A stretch of DNA of 64,000 nt from JADJDM01 sp044352985. GTDB taxonomy: Bacteria > Bacteroidota > Bacteroidia > B-17B0 > Aurantibacillaceae. The stretch covers positions 1 to 64,000 of the forward strand of contig JBILCU010000013.1 of NCBI GenBank assembly GCA_044352985.1, read 5' to 3'. Under the pieces are notes generated by a model. The model had not been told where the DNA came from. It did no database searches and saw nothing but the letters and a program-made list of their open reading frames with translations. The position numbers and the translations under genes were made by a program. Positions 44,291-53,502 of this stretch are shown piece by piece; within the stretch, counting starts at the first letter, position 1; every line of letters begins with the position of its first letter.

Positions 44291-45004
44291 GTGGCTAAAA
44301 ATCTTGTTATTATACCAACTTATAATGAGAAAGAAAACGTTGAAAAAATGCTTCGTTATGTTTTTTCTTTGCCCAAAAATTTTCATGTATTAATTGTTGA
44401 TGATGGTTCTCCTGATGGAACTGCTGATATTGTTAAAAATCTTCAAAACGATTTTCCATCACAATTGTTTATTGAAGAACGCAAAGGTAAATTAGGTTTA
44501 GGAACCGCTTATATTCATGGGTTTAGATGGGCAATTAAACATGGTTACGATTATATTTTTGAGATGGATTGTGATTTCTCTCATAACCCTGATGATTTAA
44601 TTCGCTTACTGGAAGCTTGTGAAACATCTTATGATGTAGCAATTGGTTCTCGTTACTGTAAAGGTGGAAATGTAAAAAACTGGCCTTTGGGTAGAATTAT
44701 GATGAGTTATTTTGCATCAGTATATGTTCGCCTTATTTTATGGATACCTATTAAAGATACAACTGCAGGTTTTAAATGCTATAAACGAAAAGTACTTGAG
44801 GCGATTAATTTAGATGGAATTCGTTTTATGGGCTATGCTTTTCAAATTGAAATGAAATACAATGCCTTTAAAAAAGGTTTCAAATTACAAGAAGTCCCTA
44901 TTGTTTTTAAAGACAGAGAAGAAGGTTATTCTAAAATGAGTACCAAAATTTTTAAGGAAGCTTTTTGGGGCGTTCTTCAAATGCGTTTTAAGAAAATTAA
45001 CTGA
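44291..45004 (+). CDS. Polyprenol-phosphate mannosyltransferase-like GT2 enzyme
   Basis: The family transfers mannose or glucose from a nucleotide sugar to polyprenol phosphate at the inner face of the membrane. Start is taken at GTG 44291 (MAKNLVIIPTYNEKEN), which gives 237 residues and the usual N-terminus; a longer frame from TTG 44240 adds 17 residues without family character. Motifs are VDDGSPDGT, the metal-binding DCDFSHNP and QIEMKYNAFKKGFKLQEVPI with FKDREEGYSKM. No C-terminal membrane helices are present, as in Dpm1. Next gene starts 5 nt downstream. Confidence 0.88.
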   Translation: MAKNLVIIPTYNEKENVEKMLRYVFSLPKNFHVLIVDDGSPDGTADIVKNLQNDFPSQLFIEERKGKLGLGTAYIHGFRWAIKHGYDYIFEMDCDFSHNPDDLIRLLEACETSYDVAIGSRYCKGGNVKNWPLGRIMMSYFASVYVRLILWIPIKDTTAGFKCYKRKVLEAINLDGIRFMGYAFQIEMKYNAFKKGFKLQEVPIVFKDREEGYSKMSTKIFKEAFWGVLQMRFKKIN

Positions 45005-45009
45005 AACAT

Positions 45010-45555
45010 ATGTCAGGCAGCCAACGTTTAGCTGATTTTGATAATTCTTGGTATAATCCCGGTGCAGGTTTTTTTAAAAAAACAGCGTGGTACTTTATAA
45101 ATGCCATTTTTATTAATTCTTTTTTCCCATTTAATGGCATAAAAATTTTACTGTTAAAATTGTTCGGGGCAAATATTGGAAAAGGGGTCATTGTAAAACC
45201 TTTTGTTTCCATTAAGTATCCATGGAAACTAACAGTTGGAAATCATGTTTGGATTGGAGAAAAGGTATGGATTGATAATTTAGATACTGTTATAATTGAA
45301 AATAATGTTTGTATTTCTCAAGGCGCAATGTTGCTTTGTGGAAATCACAATTATAAAAATTCAACTTTTGATTTAATGATTGGAAAAATAGTACTTAAAG
45401 AAGGCTCATGGATAGGGGCAAAATCAATTGTTACTGGAAATGTAACTGTTTCTGAAAATGCTATTTTACAAGTTGGCTCAGTAGCTTCACAAAACCTTGA
45501 AAAAGATTGTTTATACAGAGGCAATCCTGCAATTAAAATAAAAAATAGATTTTAG
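45010..45555 (+). CDS. WcaF-like hexapeptide-repeat acetyltransferase
   Basis: The 181-residue protein belongs to the left-handed beta-helix acyltransferases of the putative colanic acid acetyltransferase WcaF type. It starts with FDNSWYNPGAGFFKKTAWY, a hydrophobic segment and FGANIGKGVIVKPFVSIKYP, then hexapeptide turns (VGNHVWIGEKVWIDN, NNVCISQGAMLLCGNHNY, GSWIGAKSIVTGNVTV). The active-site His is in GNHNY. Typically it acetylates a sugar in a surface polysaccharide. It follows the GT2 gene by 5 nt, and together they suggest a small glycan-modification operon. Confidence 0.85.
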   Translation: MSGSQRLADFDNSWYNPGAGFFKKTAWYFINAIFINSFFPFNGIKILLLKLFGANIGKGVIVKPFVSIKYPWKLTVGNHVWIGEKVWIDNLDTVIIENNVCISQGAMLLCGNHNYKNSTFDLMIGKIVLKEGSWIGAKSIVTGNVTVSENAILQVGSVASQNLEKDCLYRGNPAIKIKNRF

Positions 45556-45590
45556 AGTTTTTTTAGTTCTTGCAGAATCAATAACGATTA

Positions 45591-46055
45591 TCAACATTTT
45601 TGACCGGGTGCACAGCAAGTTGTTGCGTTTAGTTCACTCAATTTAATTCTTGGTTTCTCTTGAGGAATTCCACACTTATCAGGTGCTAAACAATCTGTAA
45701 ATTTTGCAATAAGATGAAATTCATTTTCTTTATATTCTAATCCAAATTTACTGATGGTTTCCTGTTGATATTCTACTTCAATTACACCATCTTCTATCTG
45801 AAGAAGATTTTCGCTTAACGAAATAATTTCTTTTAATTTATTCACTGATAATCGATGATCGTAATCAGTAGATTGCCATAGCTGAAAGCTTATCATTTTT
45901 TCAATTCTAACAACACCTCCACAATCAATAAAGTGTTTGGTAACCTGGCCAATTTCGGTAACATGAAAATGAGCCGGAACTTTTTCTCCATTAGGCAGTA
46001 CAAAATGAATATCCGTAAGGTTAACAAGTGCGTGTTTTAATTCAGATAATTTCAT
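45591..46055 (-). CDS. DUF6428-family protein with Cys-rich tail
   Basis: The 154-residue cytosolic protein starts MKLSELKHALVNLTDIHFVL and contains PAHFHVTEIG and WQSTDYDHRLSV. This pattern matches the Bacteroidota family DUF6428, whose genes I recall next to ArsR regulators and arsenate reductases. It ends in CCAPGQKC, and with the upstream FTDCLAPDKCGIP there are several exposed cysteines that could bind a metal(loid). No ars genes are present here, so it is an orphan copy. A TAAATTTG -7 box (46077 to 46070, minus strand) lies upstream of the ATG. A metalloid-related role is inference. Confidence 0.7.
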   Translation of the reverse strand: MKLSELKHALVNLTDIHFVLPNGEKVPAHFHVTEIGQVTKHFIDCGGVVRIEKMISFQLWQSTDYDHRLSVNKLKEIISLSENLLQIEDGVIEVEYQQETISKFGLEYKENEFHLIAKFTDCLAPDKCGIPQEKPRIKLSELNATTCCAPGQKC

Positions 46056-46111
46056 GTAGATTTTTTTTGCAAATTTAAATCTTTACAAAATCAATATATA
46101 TGAATAGATTG

Positions 46112-47527
46112 TTAATTATTCGTGATTTTCATCCACTTTTTTTGAATAGCAGTGGTTTCTCCCTTAATGGAAATGAAATAAACTCCATCAGCTAAATTAT
46201 CAGTGTTAATTTTTTCTTGATACAAAGAAGATGAAATATTAAATTCATTTTTTAATATGCTTTTTCCACTGATGTCGTAAATTTGAAATTCGTAATTACC
46301 TCGTTTATAGTCAGAAAAATTAATTGTTAAAAGGTTGTTTCCTGGATTTGGAAAAATAACCAATTCGCTCGATTTAGGAGTTGATTTTAACTGAAGAGCA
46401 GCACTTGCATCTAATACAAATAAGCCATTTTGCATATCACTTGCCAATAATATGCCCGATGGCAAAAACGGATACGTCCCCCAACATCCTCTATAGGGTG
46501 TGCTAAACGAATAGTTATCATTTATTCCATGAAGATAATCTGTATCAAAAAATCCGGTTAATTGTGCGTTTGATGGATTTGAAACATCGTAAATGTAAAC
46601 TCCGTCCTGGTAATAGGAAATTACTAGATGATTACTGTTGGTGATATATGGATTATGAGCTGTTGCTCCAACATGCGATTTGATGGTGTCTTTTAACTGA
46701 ATGTTATTTAAATCGCTTACATCAATAAGTTTAACAGACATGCCTGCAGGCACCTCATCACAAAAAGCTAAAGTTTTTGAATCAGGAGTTAAATAGCTAC
46801 TGTGATTATATCCTGCTTCGTAATATCCTGTATAATCTGAAAGTAAAGAAAAGGTGTTGTTTGTATTTAACTTCAAAACATACAATCCTTGATTTCCTGC
46901 TGATGCAAAAATTGTGTCGTTACGCACAAACATATCATGAACATAAGAAATAGATGGATAGTCCTGATTTAGCGCCCTTAATAATATAGGATTTTCAGGA
47001 TTGCTTAAGTCGTAAACAGCCATTGGAATTACACCAGATGATCCAACTATAGTTACTCCACCACAATACAATTTATTACCTTCTACAAATAACGTATGCG
47101 CTTTTGTAAATAAAGCGGATGAATTATAGACGACATGCACAGAGTCCGGCAAATAACTCATGTCAACTATTTGAAATTTACTTCCGTTATCATCACTTAT
47201 TAAGTATGCGTAGTGTTGATTGGTTTTAATTTCTCGCCATAAACTATTTTGTGAAGCCCCAGGCACAAAATCTTTAACAATGGGGTTTTGTGGCTGTGTT
47301 ACGTCAATAAAATGATTGCCTTTTGTTGATCCTATAATGGCATATTCGCGATTATCTGCCGGATTATGCCAGCCGTAACAACCGGCATACTTAGTTTGTG
47401 AGGCATACCAATTATTACTTGTTTCAGGTGAAATTACTGAAAGTAAGGATATATTATAACGCTCGTAATTTTGTGTAACAGCATTAAACCAGTCGATTAA
47501 AAGGAGAAATAATAATGTTTTTTTCAA
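46112..47527 (-). CDS. Choice-of-anchor B family T9SS secreted protein
   Basis: The 471-residue protein has a signal peptide (MKKTLLFLLLIDWFNAVTQ), a beta-propeller-like repetitive body and a type A Por-secretion C-terminal domain (LVIFPNPGNNLLTINFSDYK to WMKITNN). Body segments include YAGCYGWHNPADNREYAIIG, THTLFV-like KAHTLFVEGNKLYCGG, DVSNPSNAQLTGFFDT and CWGTYPFLPSGILLASDMQN. The LHDxx/CWGxYPFLPSG pattern is the choice-of-anchor B family, named for its varying anchors. The start codon is TTG at 47527; no ATG gives a signal peptide. Function beyond secretion is unknown. Confidence 0.85.
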   Translation of the reverse strand: MKKTLLFLLLIDWFNAVTQNYERYNISLLSVISPETSNNWYASQTKYAGCYGWHNPADNREYAIIGSTKGNHFIDVTQPQNPIVKDFVPGASQNSLWREIKTNQHYAYLISDDNGSKFQIVDMSYLPDSVHVVYNSSALFTKAHTLFVEGNKLYCGGVTIVGSSGVIPMAVYDLSNPENPILLRALNQDYPSISYVHDMFVRNDTIFASAGNQGLYVLKLNTNNTFSLLSDYTGYYEAGYNHSSYLTPDSKTLAFCDEVPAGMSVKLIDVSDLNNIQLKDTIKSHVGATAHNPYITNSNHLVISYYQDGVYIYDVSNPSNAQLTGFFDTDYLHGINDNYSFSTPYRGCWGTYPFLPSGILLASDMQNGLFVLDASAALQLKSTPKSSELVIFPNPGNNLLTINFSDYKRGNYEFQIYDISGKSILKNEFNISSSLYQEKINTDNLADGVYFISIKGETTAIQKKWMKITNN

Positions 47528-47571
47528 GTAAAATTTTTATGCAATAAACGAAAAAAAGACATCAAATCAAA

Positions 47572-47898
47572 TCATTCCTCATCTTCTATTAACCAAAGTG
47601 CTTCCTCGAGTTCGTTCAATGTTTTTTTATTATTTTGTTTCAATGCTAAATTCTTGCCCAATAAATAGCTGTTTTTTGCCTCATTAAATTGTTGCTGGTC
47701 TTCAAATAATTTGCCCAGCTTGTAGTAAATGGGTAAATACTCAGGATGAGATTTAATCATGTTTTGAAGGTGCACAGTTGCTTCATCAATTCTACCTTCT
47801 TTTTCAAACTCTACTGCTATTGCATAATTTAAGAAAGCATCGTTAGGTTCGGCTTTCAGCATTTCCTGTAATTGATGAAGGCGCGATGGATTGCTCAT
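47572..47898 (-). CDS. Small tetratricopeptide-repeat protein
   Basis: The 108-residue protein consists of TPR helices (NDAFLNYAIAVEFEKEGRID, EYLPIYYKLGKLFEDQQQFN, EAKNSYLLGKNLALKQNNKK) with an acidic end EALWLIEDEE. It has no signal peptide and is probably a cytosolic protein-protein adaptor. It starts 2 nt after the pheS stop, so it is the second gene of the pheS transcript. Short TPR genes after pheS occur in other Bacteroidota as far as I recall; function unknown. Confidence 0.85.
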   Translation of the reverse strand: MSNPSRLHQLQEMLKAEPNDAFLNYAIAVEFEKEGRIDEATVHLQNMIKSHPEYLPIYYKLGKLFEDQQQFNEAKNSYLLGKNLALKQNNKKTLNELEEALWLIEDEE

Positions 47899-47900
47899 TG

Positions 47901-48923
47901 TTATGCTGAAGTAAATTGTTGTAAAAAACGAACATCGTTTTCAAAAAACAGTCGCAGATCTTTAACCTGGTATTTTAACATAGTAATACGTTCAATTCCC
48001 ATTCCAAAAGCAAAGCCGGAATATTTTTTACTATCTATTTTGCAATTTTCTAAAACTTGCGGATCTACCATGCCACAACCTAAAATCTCAACCCAACCAC
48101 TGTGTTTACAAACATTACAGCCTTCGCCTTTACAAAGGGTGCAAGAAATATCCATTTCAGCACTTGGTTCGGTAAACGGGAAATAACTTGGGCGTAAACG
48201 TATTTTAGTTTCTTCTCCAAATAGTTCTTTTGAAAAATACAGAAGAGTTTGTTTTAAATCAGCAAATGAAACATTGGTATCAATATATAAACCTTCTATT
48301 TGATGAAATTGGCAATGTGCACGCGCACTTACTGCTTCATTACGATATACTCTTCCCGGAGAAATAGTACGAATTGGAGGTTGTTGGTTTTCCATAATGT
48401 GAACCTGCACGGAAGAAGTTTGTGTACGCAATACCATATCCGGATTGGTTTCTACATAAAATGTATCCTGCATGTCTCGTGCAGGGTGATTTTCAGGTGT
48501 ATTTAAAGCGGTAAAATTGTGCCAGTCATCTTCAATTTCTCTGCCATCAGAAACTGTAAATCCAATTCGTGAAAAAACATCAATGATTTGTTTTTTCACT
48601 AGAGAAATCGGGTGACGAGATCCTAAATTCACATATGGCTCACCAGGTAAAGTTAAATCAATACCGTTTTTTGAGTCTTGTTGTGCATGCTCAAATTTTT
48701 CTTTTAATTCGTTGATTTTATTTTGAGCATTTATTTTTAGTTGATTCAGTTTTTGACCAACCTCGCGCTTAAGTTCAGGTGCAACCTGTTTAAATTCGTC
48801 AAATAGTATAGTAATTTCACCTTTTTTACTTAACCATTTTATGCGGTACTCTTCAACCTGTTCTTTAGATTCGATTACAGCTGTTTCGAGTTCGTTAATT
48901 AATTTTTCAATTTTGGATAGCAT
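47901..48923 (-). CDS. pheS: Phenylalanine--tRNA ligase alpha subunit
   Basis: The 340-residue class II synthetase subunit has an N-terminal coiled coil (1-90) that grips tRNA-Phe. The catalytic domain shows LPGEPYVNLGSRHPIS, motif 2 (TISPGRVYRNEAVSARAHCQ), FHQIEGLYID and motif 3 GFAFGMGIERITMLKY. A Cys cluster CTLCKGEGCNVCKHSGWVE could bind zinc and is common in PheS of this group. pheT is not in the window. The ATG at 48923 is preceded at 4 nt by a consensus TAAATTTG box. Confidence 0.97.
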   Translation of the reverse strand: MLSKIEKLINELETAVIESKEQVEEYRIKWLSKKGEITILFDEFKQVAPELKREVGQKLNQLKINAQNKINELKEKFEHAQQDSKNGIDLTLPGEPYVNLGSRHPISLVKKQIIDVFSRIGFTVSDGREIEDDWHNFTALNTPENHPARDMQDTFYVETNPDMVLRTQTSSVQVHIMENQQPPIRTISPGRVYRNEAVSARAHCQFHQIEGLYIDTNVSFADLKQTLLYFSKELFGEETKIRLRPSYFPFTEPSAEMDISCTLCKGEGCNVCKHSGWVEILGCGMVDPQVLENCKIDSKKYSGFAFGMGIERITMLKYQVKDLRLFFENDVRFLQQFTSA

Positions 48924-48927
48924 GATG

Positions 48928-48935
48928 CAAATTTA
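48928..48935 (-). promoter_or_regulatory. -7 box four bases before the pheS start codon
   Basis: Minus strand 48935 to 48928 reads TAAATTTG, an exact TAnnTTTG match, followed by CATC and the ATG. A transcript from it would begin at or next to the start codon. Confidence 0.45.
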
Positions 48936-48971
48936 AGTAAATAATTAGTTGGTTGATTTGAATGTAAAGCG

Positions 48972-51035
48972 TTACTTCTTAAATTTACTAACCCCTTCAT
49001 CCATCCATTTGGTGTATTCCTGAATGCTTGGATTATAGCCTCTTGGTGCATTAAGAGGTTTTTCGTTATGATCAAGAATTACATACAATGGCTGAGTACT
49101 TTGCTTGTAAATGGTTTCTTCCATGTATTTAAATTTATCTCCAATATCCGTGATTTCTCTTTCTTTGCCATACCAGTTAACTTTCATGTAATCTTTTGGA
49201 TCGAGTTCTCGTTTATCATCCACATATAAAGAAACCAAAACCACATCATTGTTCAATCGTTTTGTTACCTCAGCATCCGGCCAAACGTAATCTTCCGTTT
49301 TTCTGCAATTGGCGCAAGCATGCCCGGTAAAATCAACCATTAATGGTTTGCCTACTTTTTTTGCATAAGCCAATGCTTTATCGTATTCATTTTTAAAATG
49401 TACAATTCCGTTTTTGTTTACCTCAATGTATTTTGAAAATTCTTGATCTAAACTTGGCAAGGCTGATGAATGAGTTGAAGAAGTTGTTGCTCCAAAACCG
49501 TGTGGTGATTCGGAATATTCCAGCGGAGGCAATACACCAGAGAATAATTTTAATGGAGCACCCCACATTCCTGGTATTAAATAAATAGTGATGAAGAACG
49601 AGAAGATAACAAACATAATACGTGTTACAGAAAGAAAAGGCACATTACTATCATGAGATGTTTTAAAAACACCTAGTAGATAAAGTGTAAGCAAGGCAAA
49701 AATGACAATCCATAAACCAATAAAAACTTCGCGAGTAAGTATTCCGGCCTGCACTACTAAATCAGCATTTGATGCAAATTTTAAGGCAAGTGCTAATTCT
49801 AAAAATCCTAGTGTAACTTTTACCGAATTAAGCCAGCCTCCTGATTTTGGTAATGAATTTAACCAACCAGGAAAAGCAGCAAACAAGCCAAAAGGCAGCG
49901 CCAGTGCTAATGAAAATCCAAACATTCCCCAAAACGGACCAGAATAATTTCCTTGAGAAGAAGCTTCAACCAATAATGTTCCGATGATTGGACCAGTACA
50001 AGAAAATGAAACCAATGCCAATGTAAATGCCATAAAGAAAATACCAGTTAATCCGCCTTTATCCGATTTCGAATCGACTTTATTTACAAATGAACTTGGC
50101 AAGGTGATTTCAAATGCGCCTAAAAACGAAAAAGCAAAAACAACCAACAACAAAAAGAAAAACAAATTAAACCAAACATTAGTTGATAATGTATGTAAGG
50201 CGCCAGCGCCAAATACTGCAGTTACAATTAAACCCAGGGAAACATACAACACAATTATTGCCACACTATAAATTAATGCATTACGAATTCCCTCTTGTTT
50301 ATTTTTGCTTCTTTTGGTAAAGAAACTTACGTTCATAGGAATCATTGGAAATACGCAAGGTGTAAGCAAGGCAGCAAAACCACCAATAAATCCTGCCAAA
50401 AAAATTGCCCACCACGAAGAGTCAGATGATGATTCTGTAGAAGATGCCGGAGTATCAATTTTTTTCTCTACCGGTTGAATTACGCTATCGGTTTTAGCAA
50501 TCGTTGAGCTATCAGAGTTGATTGACGGAATAATCTCATTTACAACTGCTGAATCTTTTTTTACTTCTGTTTTGCAAGTGCTGTTTATATTAATTGTAAA
50601 TTTTTCGGCAGGAGGAAATTCGCACATTTCATCAGTACATACTTGATATTCATACTTGCCAGAAATACTTATATTTCCTTCCTTTAGAGGTTTTATGCGC
50701 TGAGTAAAAGTGGCTTCTTTATCAAAGTAATTTACCATTACTTCAAAAACCTTATCCATTTCAGTTATACTTTTACTTTCCTTGGTTTTACCAATCAATT
50801 CAAATTCCGGACTTTTAGTAAATTTTATTGTTGTTGGATTAGGCCCTTCTTTAGAAGGCTTCATACTGTACATGTGCCAGGGAGCATCAATTTTAACTTT
50901 AAAAATGAGGTCGTATTCACACTCGTTTACTTTTTTTGATTGTATATCCCAATGCGCGTGTAATTGTTGGGCAATCGAAAGTTTAGCAACACTAAAAGTT
51001 ATTAAAACAGCGATTAAACGAAAATTTAAAATCAT
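48972..51035 (-). CDS. dsbD: Thiol:disulfide interchange protein DsbD
   Basis: DsbD moves electrons from cytosolic thioredoxin to the periplasm. The 687-residue protein has a signal peptide (MILNFRLIAVLITFSVAKLSIAQ), an N-terminal beta domain (about 25-155), a Ser/Asp-rich linker and eight helices with the paired redox cysteines (LTPCVFPMIP and FSCTGPIIGT). A C-terminal thioredoxin-like domain has the active site HACANCRK (Cys574, Cys577). It would keep CcmG or CcmH-type and haem-binding cysteines reduced, complementing the ccm genes at 33-35 kb. A TAAATTTG box lies at 51062-51055, 19 bp upstream. Confidence 0.94.
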   Translation of the reverse strand: MILNFRLIAVLITFSVAKLSIAQQLHAHWDIQSKKVNECEYDLIFKVKIDAPWHMYSMKPSKEGPNPTTIKFTKSPEFELIGKTKESKSITEMDKVFEVMVNYFDKEATFTQRIKPLKEGNISISGKYEYQVCTDEMCEFPPAEKFTININSTCKTEVKKDSAVVNEIIPSINSDSSTIAKTDSVIQPVEKKIDTPASSTESSSDSSWWAIFLAGFIGGFAALLTPCVFPMIPMNVSFFTKRSKNKQEGIRNALIYSVAIIVLYVSLGLIVTAVFGAGALHTLSTNVWFNLFFFLLLVVFAFSFLGAFEITLPSSFVNKVDSKSDKGGLTGIFFMAFTLALVSFSCTGPIIGTLLVEASSQGNYSGPFWGMFGFSLALALPFGLFAAFPGWLNSLPKSGGWLNSVKVTLGFLELALALKFASNADLVVQAGILTREVFIGLWIVIFALLTLYLLGVFKTSHDSNVPFLSVTRIMFVIFSFFITIYLIPGMWGAPLKLFSGVLPPLEYSESPHGFGATTSSTHSSALPSLDQEFSKYIEVNKNGIVHFKNEYDKALAYAKKVGKPLMVDFTGHACANCRKTEDYVWPDAEVTKRLNNDVVLVSLYVDDKRELDPKDYMKVNWYGKEREITDIGDKFKYMEETIYKQSTQPLYVILDHNEKPLNAPRGYNPSIQEYTKWMDEGVSKFKK

Positions 51036-51327
51036 AGTTTATGAATTAAAAAGTCAAATTTAGAATTTTAAATTTCATTTTTTAGAAATGATAATGATAA
51101 TTGGATGATTTTAGAAATAGTTAACGAACAATAAAGAGTTGCTATCATATGTTTTATAATTCCGATGATGAATTATCCCGATTTTCAAATTATTCAATTG
51201 TAAAAATTTAATATTCTTTAAAAGGTAGTGAAATTAAAAATTAAATAATTAGAAATTAACGCGCTAAGCTCAATTAAAATTACACCCCTTAAAAAACTTA
51301 AATGCTCTAGGATAGAGATTTGGGAAA

Positions 51328-51864
51328 CTATTTTGCTCTTTTATAATGAAGCTGAACCAAACCTTTTGTAAATTTCTTAACAGATACAATTTCTAATAAA
51401 TGTTTAGAGTAATTTTCTTTAAAAAGTTTAATACCATCACCAAGTAAAATTGGAATTATTGAAATTATATATTCATCAATTAGATCATTTTTCATTAACT
51501 CACTAGCAATTTCTGCACCTCCGTCACAATAAATATTATTTCCTACTTGATTTTTTAATTCATTAATAAGTTGGGTTAGTTCGCCCGTATAAAATTTAAA
51601 ATTTCCAATTGAATCTCTTTCAGTTCTTGTTATTATATAAACGTTTTTATTCGTATGTGGATATTCGTATCCCATTTCGAGAACTTTCTCGTAAGTTTTT
51701 CTTCCAATAATTACAGTATCAACAGATTTAATAAATTCATTGTATCCATAATCTTCTCCATCTTGTTCAACTATCGATAAAAATTCAAGCGAATTATCTT
51801 TAGTAGCAATGTAACCGTCTAAACTCATTGAAATGTATAAAATTAATTTTCTACTCATTATCAT
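51328..51864 (-). CDS. Dihydrofolate reductase-fold protein (RibD C-terminal / YwjB-like)
   Basis: The 178-residue cytosolic protein has the RibD_C / DHFR-like pattern: LILYISMSLDGYIATKDNSL, VIIGRKTYEKVLEMG, YIITRT, YCDGGAEIASELM and IPILLGDGIKLF. These proteins are annotated as dihydrofolate reductase family, but most have no known substrate. The start may be ATG 51858 (MSRKLILY) rather than 51864. It stands alone: 292 bp of featureless AT-rich sequence separates it from dsbD, and the preceding histidine-kinase gene ends 54 bp upstream. Confidence 0.85.
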   Translation of the reverse strand: MIMSRKLILYISMSLDGYIATKDNSLEFLSIVEQDGEDYGYNEFIKSVDTVIIGRKTYEKVLEMGYEYPHTNKNVYIITRTERDSIGNFKFYTGELTQLINELKNQVGNNIYCDGGAEIASELMKNDLIDEYIISIIPILLGDGIKLFKENYSKHLLEIVSVKKFTKGLVQLHYKRAK

Positions 51865-51918
51865 TTTTGATTAGTAATGTGTGTGATTTTAATTTAGGCA
51901 TTTATTAAATACAAACTA

Positions 51919-53439
51919 TTAATTTCCGTGATTTAAAATAATTCGGAATGTAGTTCCTTGGTTGGGCTCAGATTTTTTAACGCTAATTTTTCCTTTGTGG
52001 TAGTTTTCAATTATCCTTTTACAAAGTGATAAACCTAATCCCCATCCTCTTTTTTTGGTGGTAAATCCGGGTTCAAAAACTGTTTTTAACTTGCCTTTTG
52101 GAATTCCTTTTCCTGTATCGCTAAAATCTACAAAAATGTTTTTTTCGTTTTCAAAAATATCGATGGTGATTTTTCCTTTCCCATCCATGGCATCAATAGC
52201 ATTTTTGCATAAATTTTCGATTACCCACTCAAAAAGCGGAACATTTAAGTTGGCAGAAGTAGTTTGTTTTAGTGTAGTTTTAATTTCGAATTGTACATTT
52301 TTAGAGCTACGTTTTTTCATATATTCAATAAAGTGATCAATAACCAATACCAAATTTTCTGCCTGAAGATTTGGCTCTGATCCAACTTTTGAAAAGCGAT
52401 CGGCAATGGTATTTAATCGCTCAACATCTCTGTTTAATTCATCTACTATAGATTCATCAACTTGTTTCAATTTTAGTAATTCTACCCATGCCATTAAGCT
52501 AGAAATGGGAGTGCCTAACTGATGCGCTGTTTCTTTGCTCATACCCACCCAAACTTGGTTTTGTTCAGATTTTCGGGCAGTACTAAAAAGAGAATAAGCG
52601 ATTAATAAAAATATACCAATAGCAGTAAATTGAATGTATGGATAGTATTTTAGCTGTTTTAGTAAAGTAGATTCTTCATAAAAAATGTAATGTTTAATAC
52701 CTTTTTCCAATTCAATTTGAATTGGTTTATTTTCTTCCGACATTTTTAAAATTCGTTCAGTTAATCGTTTATCACTTGATAGTGTTGAAGAATCAATATT
52801 GCCACTTGCGATGATATTAAGTTTTGTGGAGTCGGTATAAATAACCGGAACGGATGCTGTATTACTAACTACTTCAGAAATAAACGAACGAGTTAAACTA
52901 TCGAATACCAATTTTATTTCTGCAAAAACTTTGGAATCATTGTAATACAAATAGTTTTTTTTGCCTTTGTAATATTCAAATTCAATTGGAGCATAATTTT
53001 TTCTCATGATTTCTAATTGCTCTTTCAGGTAGTTTTCGTCTTTTTCTTTTAGCGAATCGAGATTTCTGGAACCACTTATTTTGTTGCCATCACTAAGAAT
53101 TACCGGAATGGTTGTGTTACTCCGAATAAATTCTAAAATAAATGAAGTCATTTCGTTTATTTCATACAATTCACTGGTAGTAATTTTCTGAGTAGCTTTT
53201 GCATAAAACTCTGCCTTCTTGCGTTCTTCGTTTTTTATTTCTTCAAATAAAAAACTTGTGATACGAACCAGATTAGCTTTTTTCTGAATGGCTTTAGCCC
53301 ACAATTCCAGTTTGCTGCGCTCATCATTCGATATTTTTTTTACTAATCGGTTGGTATACCAAAGTGAAGCTATAACAATAAGTATAGCTAATAAAGCAAG
53401 TAAAATTTTCCAGCGATTTTTTTGAGAATAAATGCTCAT
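51919..53439 (-). CDS. Sensor histidine kinase with duplicated sensory module
   Basis: The 506-residue protein has a transmembrane helix at about 10-28, an extracytoplasmic region at about 30-265, a second helix at about 267-287 and a kinase core. The core has phospho-acceptor His306 in ETAHQLGTPISSLMAW, the ATPase N-box (NLCKNAIDAM), SDTGKGIP and GWGLGLSLCKR. The sensory region contains two related copies, about 97-170 and 184-257, sharing N-T-x-(I/V)-PVI, SGN(L/I)DS and a K-G-x-K-x-Y-x-(F/Y)-Y end. The H-Q-L-G-T-P motif defines a Bacteroidota kinase group. No regulator gene is adjacent. Confidence 0.9.
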   Translation of the reverse strand: MSIYSQKNRWKILLALLAILIVIASLWYTNRLVKKISNDERSKLELWAKAIQKKANLVRITSFLFEEIKNEERKKAEFYAKATQKITTSELYEINEMTSFILEFIRSNTTIPVILSDGNKISGSRNLDSLKEKDENYLKEQLEIMRKNYAPIEFEYYKGKKNYLYYNDSKVFAEIKLVFDSLTRSFISEVVSNTASVPVIYTDSTKLNIIASGNIDSSTLSSDKRLTERILKMSEENKPIQIELEKGIKHYIFYEESTLLKQLKYYPYIQFTAIGIFLLIAYSLFSTARKSEQNQVWVGMSKETAHQLGTPISSLMAWVELLKLKQVDESIVDELNRDVERLNTIADRFSKVGSEPNLQAENLVLVIDHFIEYMKKRSSKNVQFEIKTTLKQTTSANLNVPLFEWVIENLCKNAIDAMDGKGKITIDIFENEKNIFVDFSDTGKGIPKGKLKTVFEPGFTTKKRGWGLGLSLCKRIIENYHKGKISVKKSEPNQGTTFRIILNHGN

Positions 53440-53502
53440 TTATCGTAGCTAAAAGTAGTAGTCATTAATTGATAACGCAAAAAACAATCATCTATTTTAT
53501 GC

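Noticed and set aside
49702..50271. Two long plus-strand frames (81 and 95 codons) opposite dsbD
   Set aside because: They are antisense shadows of a well-supported membrane protein; hydrophobic helix codons read as open on the other strand.
51036..51327. 292-bp gap between dsbD and the DHFR-fold gene as a hidden RNA or decayed gene
   Set aside because: I see only the dsbD promoter box and AT-rich sequence; no stable hairpin, tRNA-like or coding signal was found.
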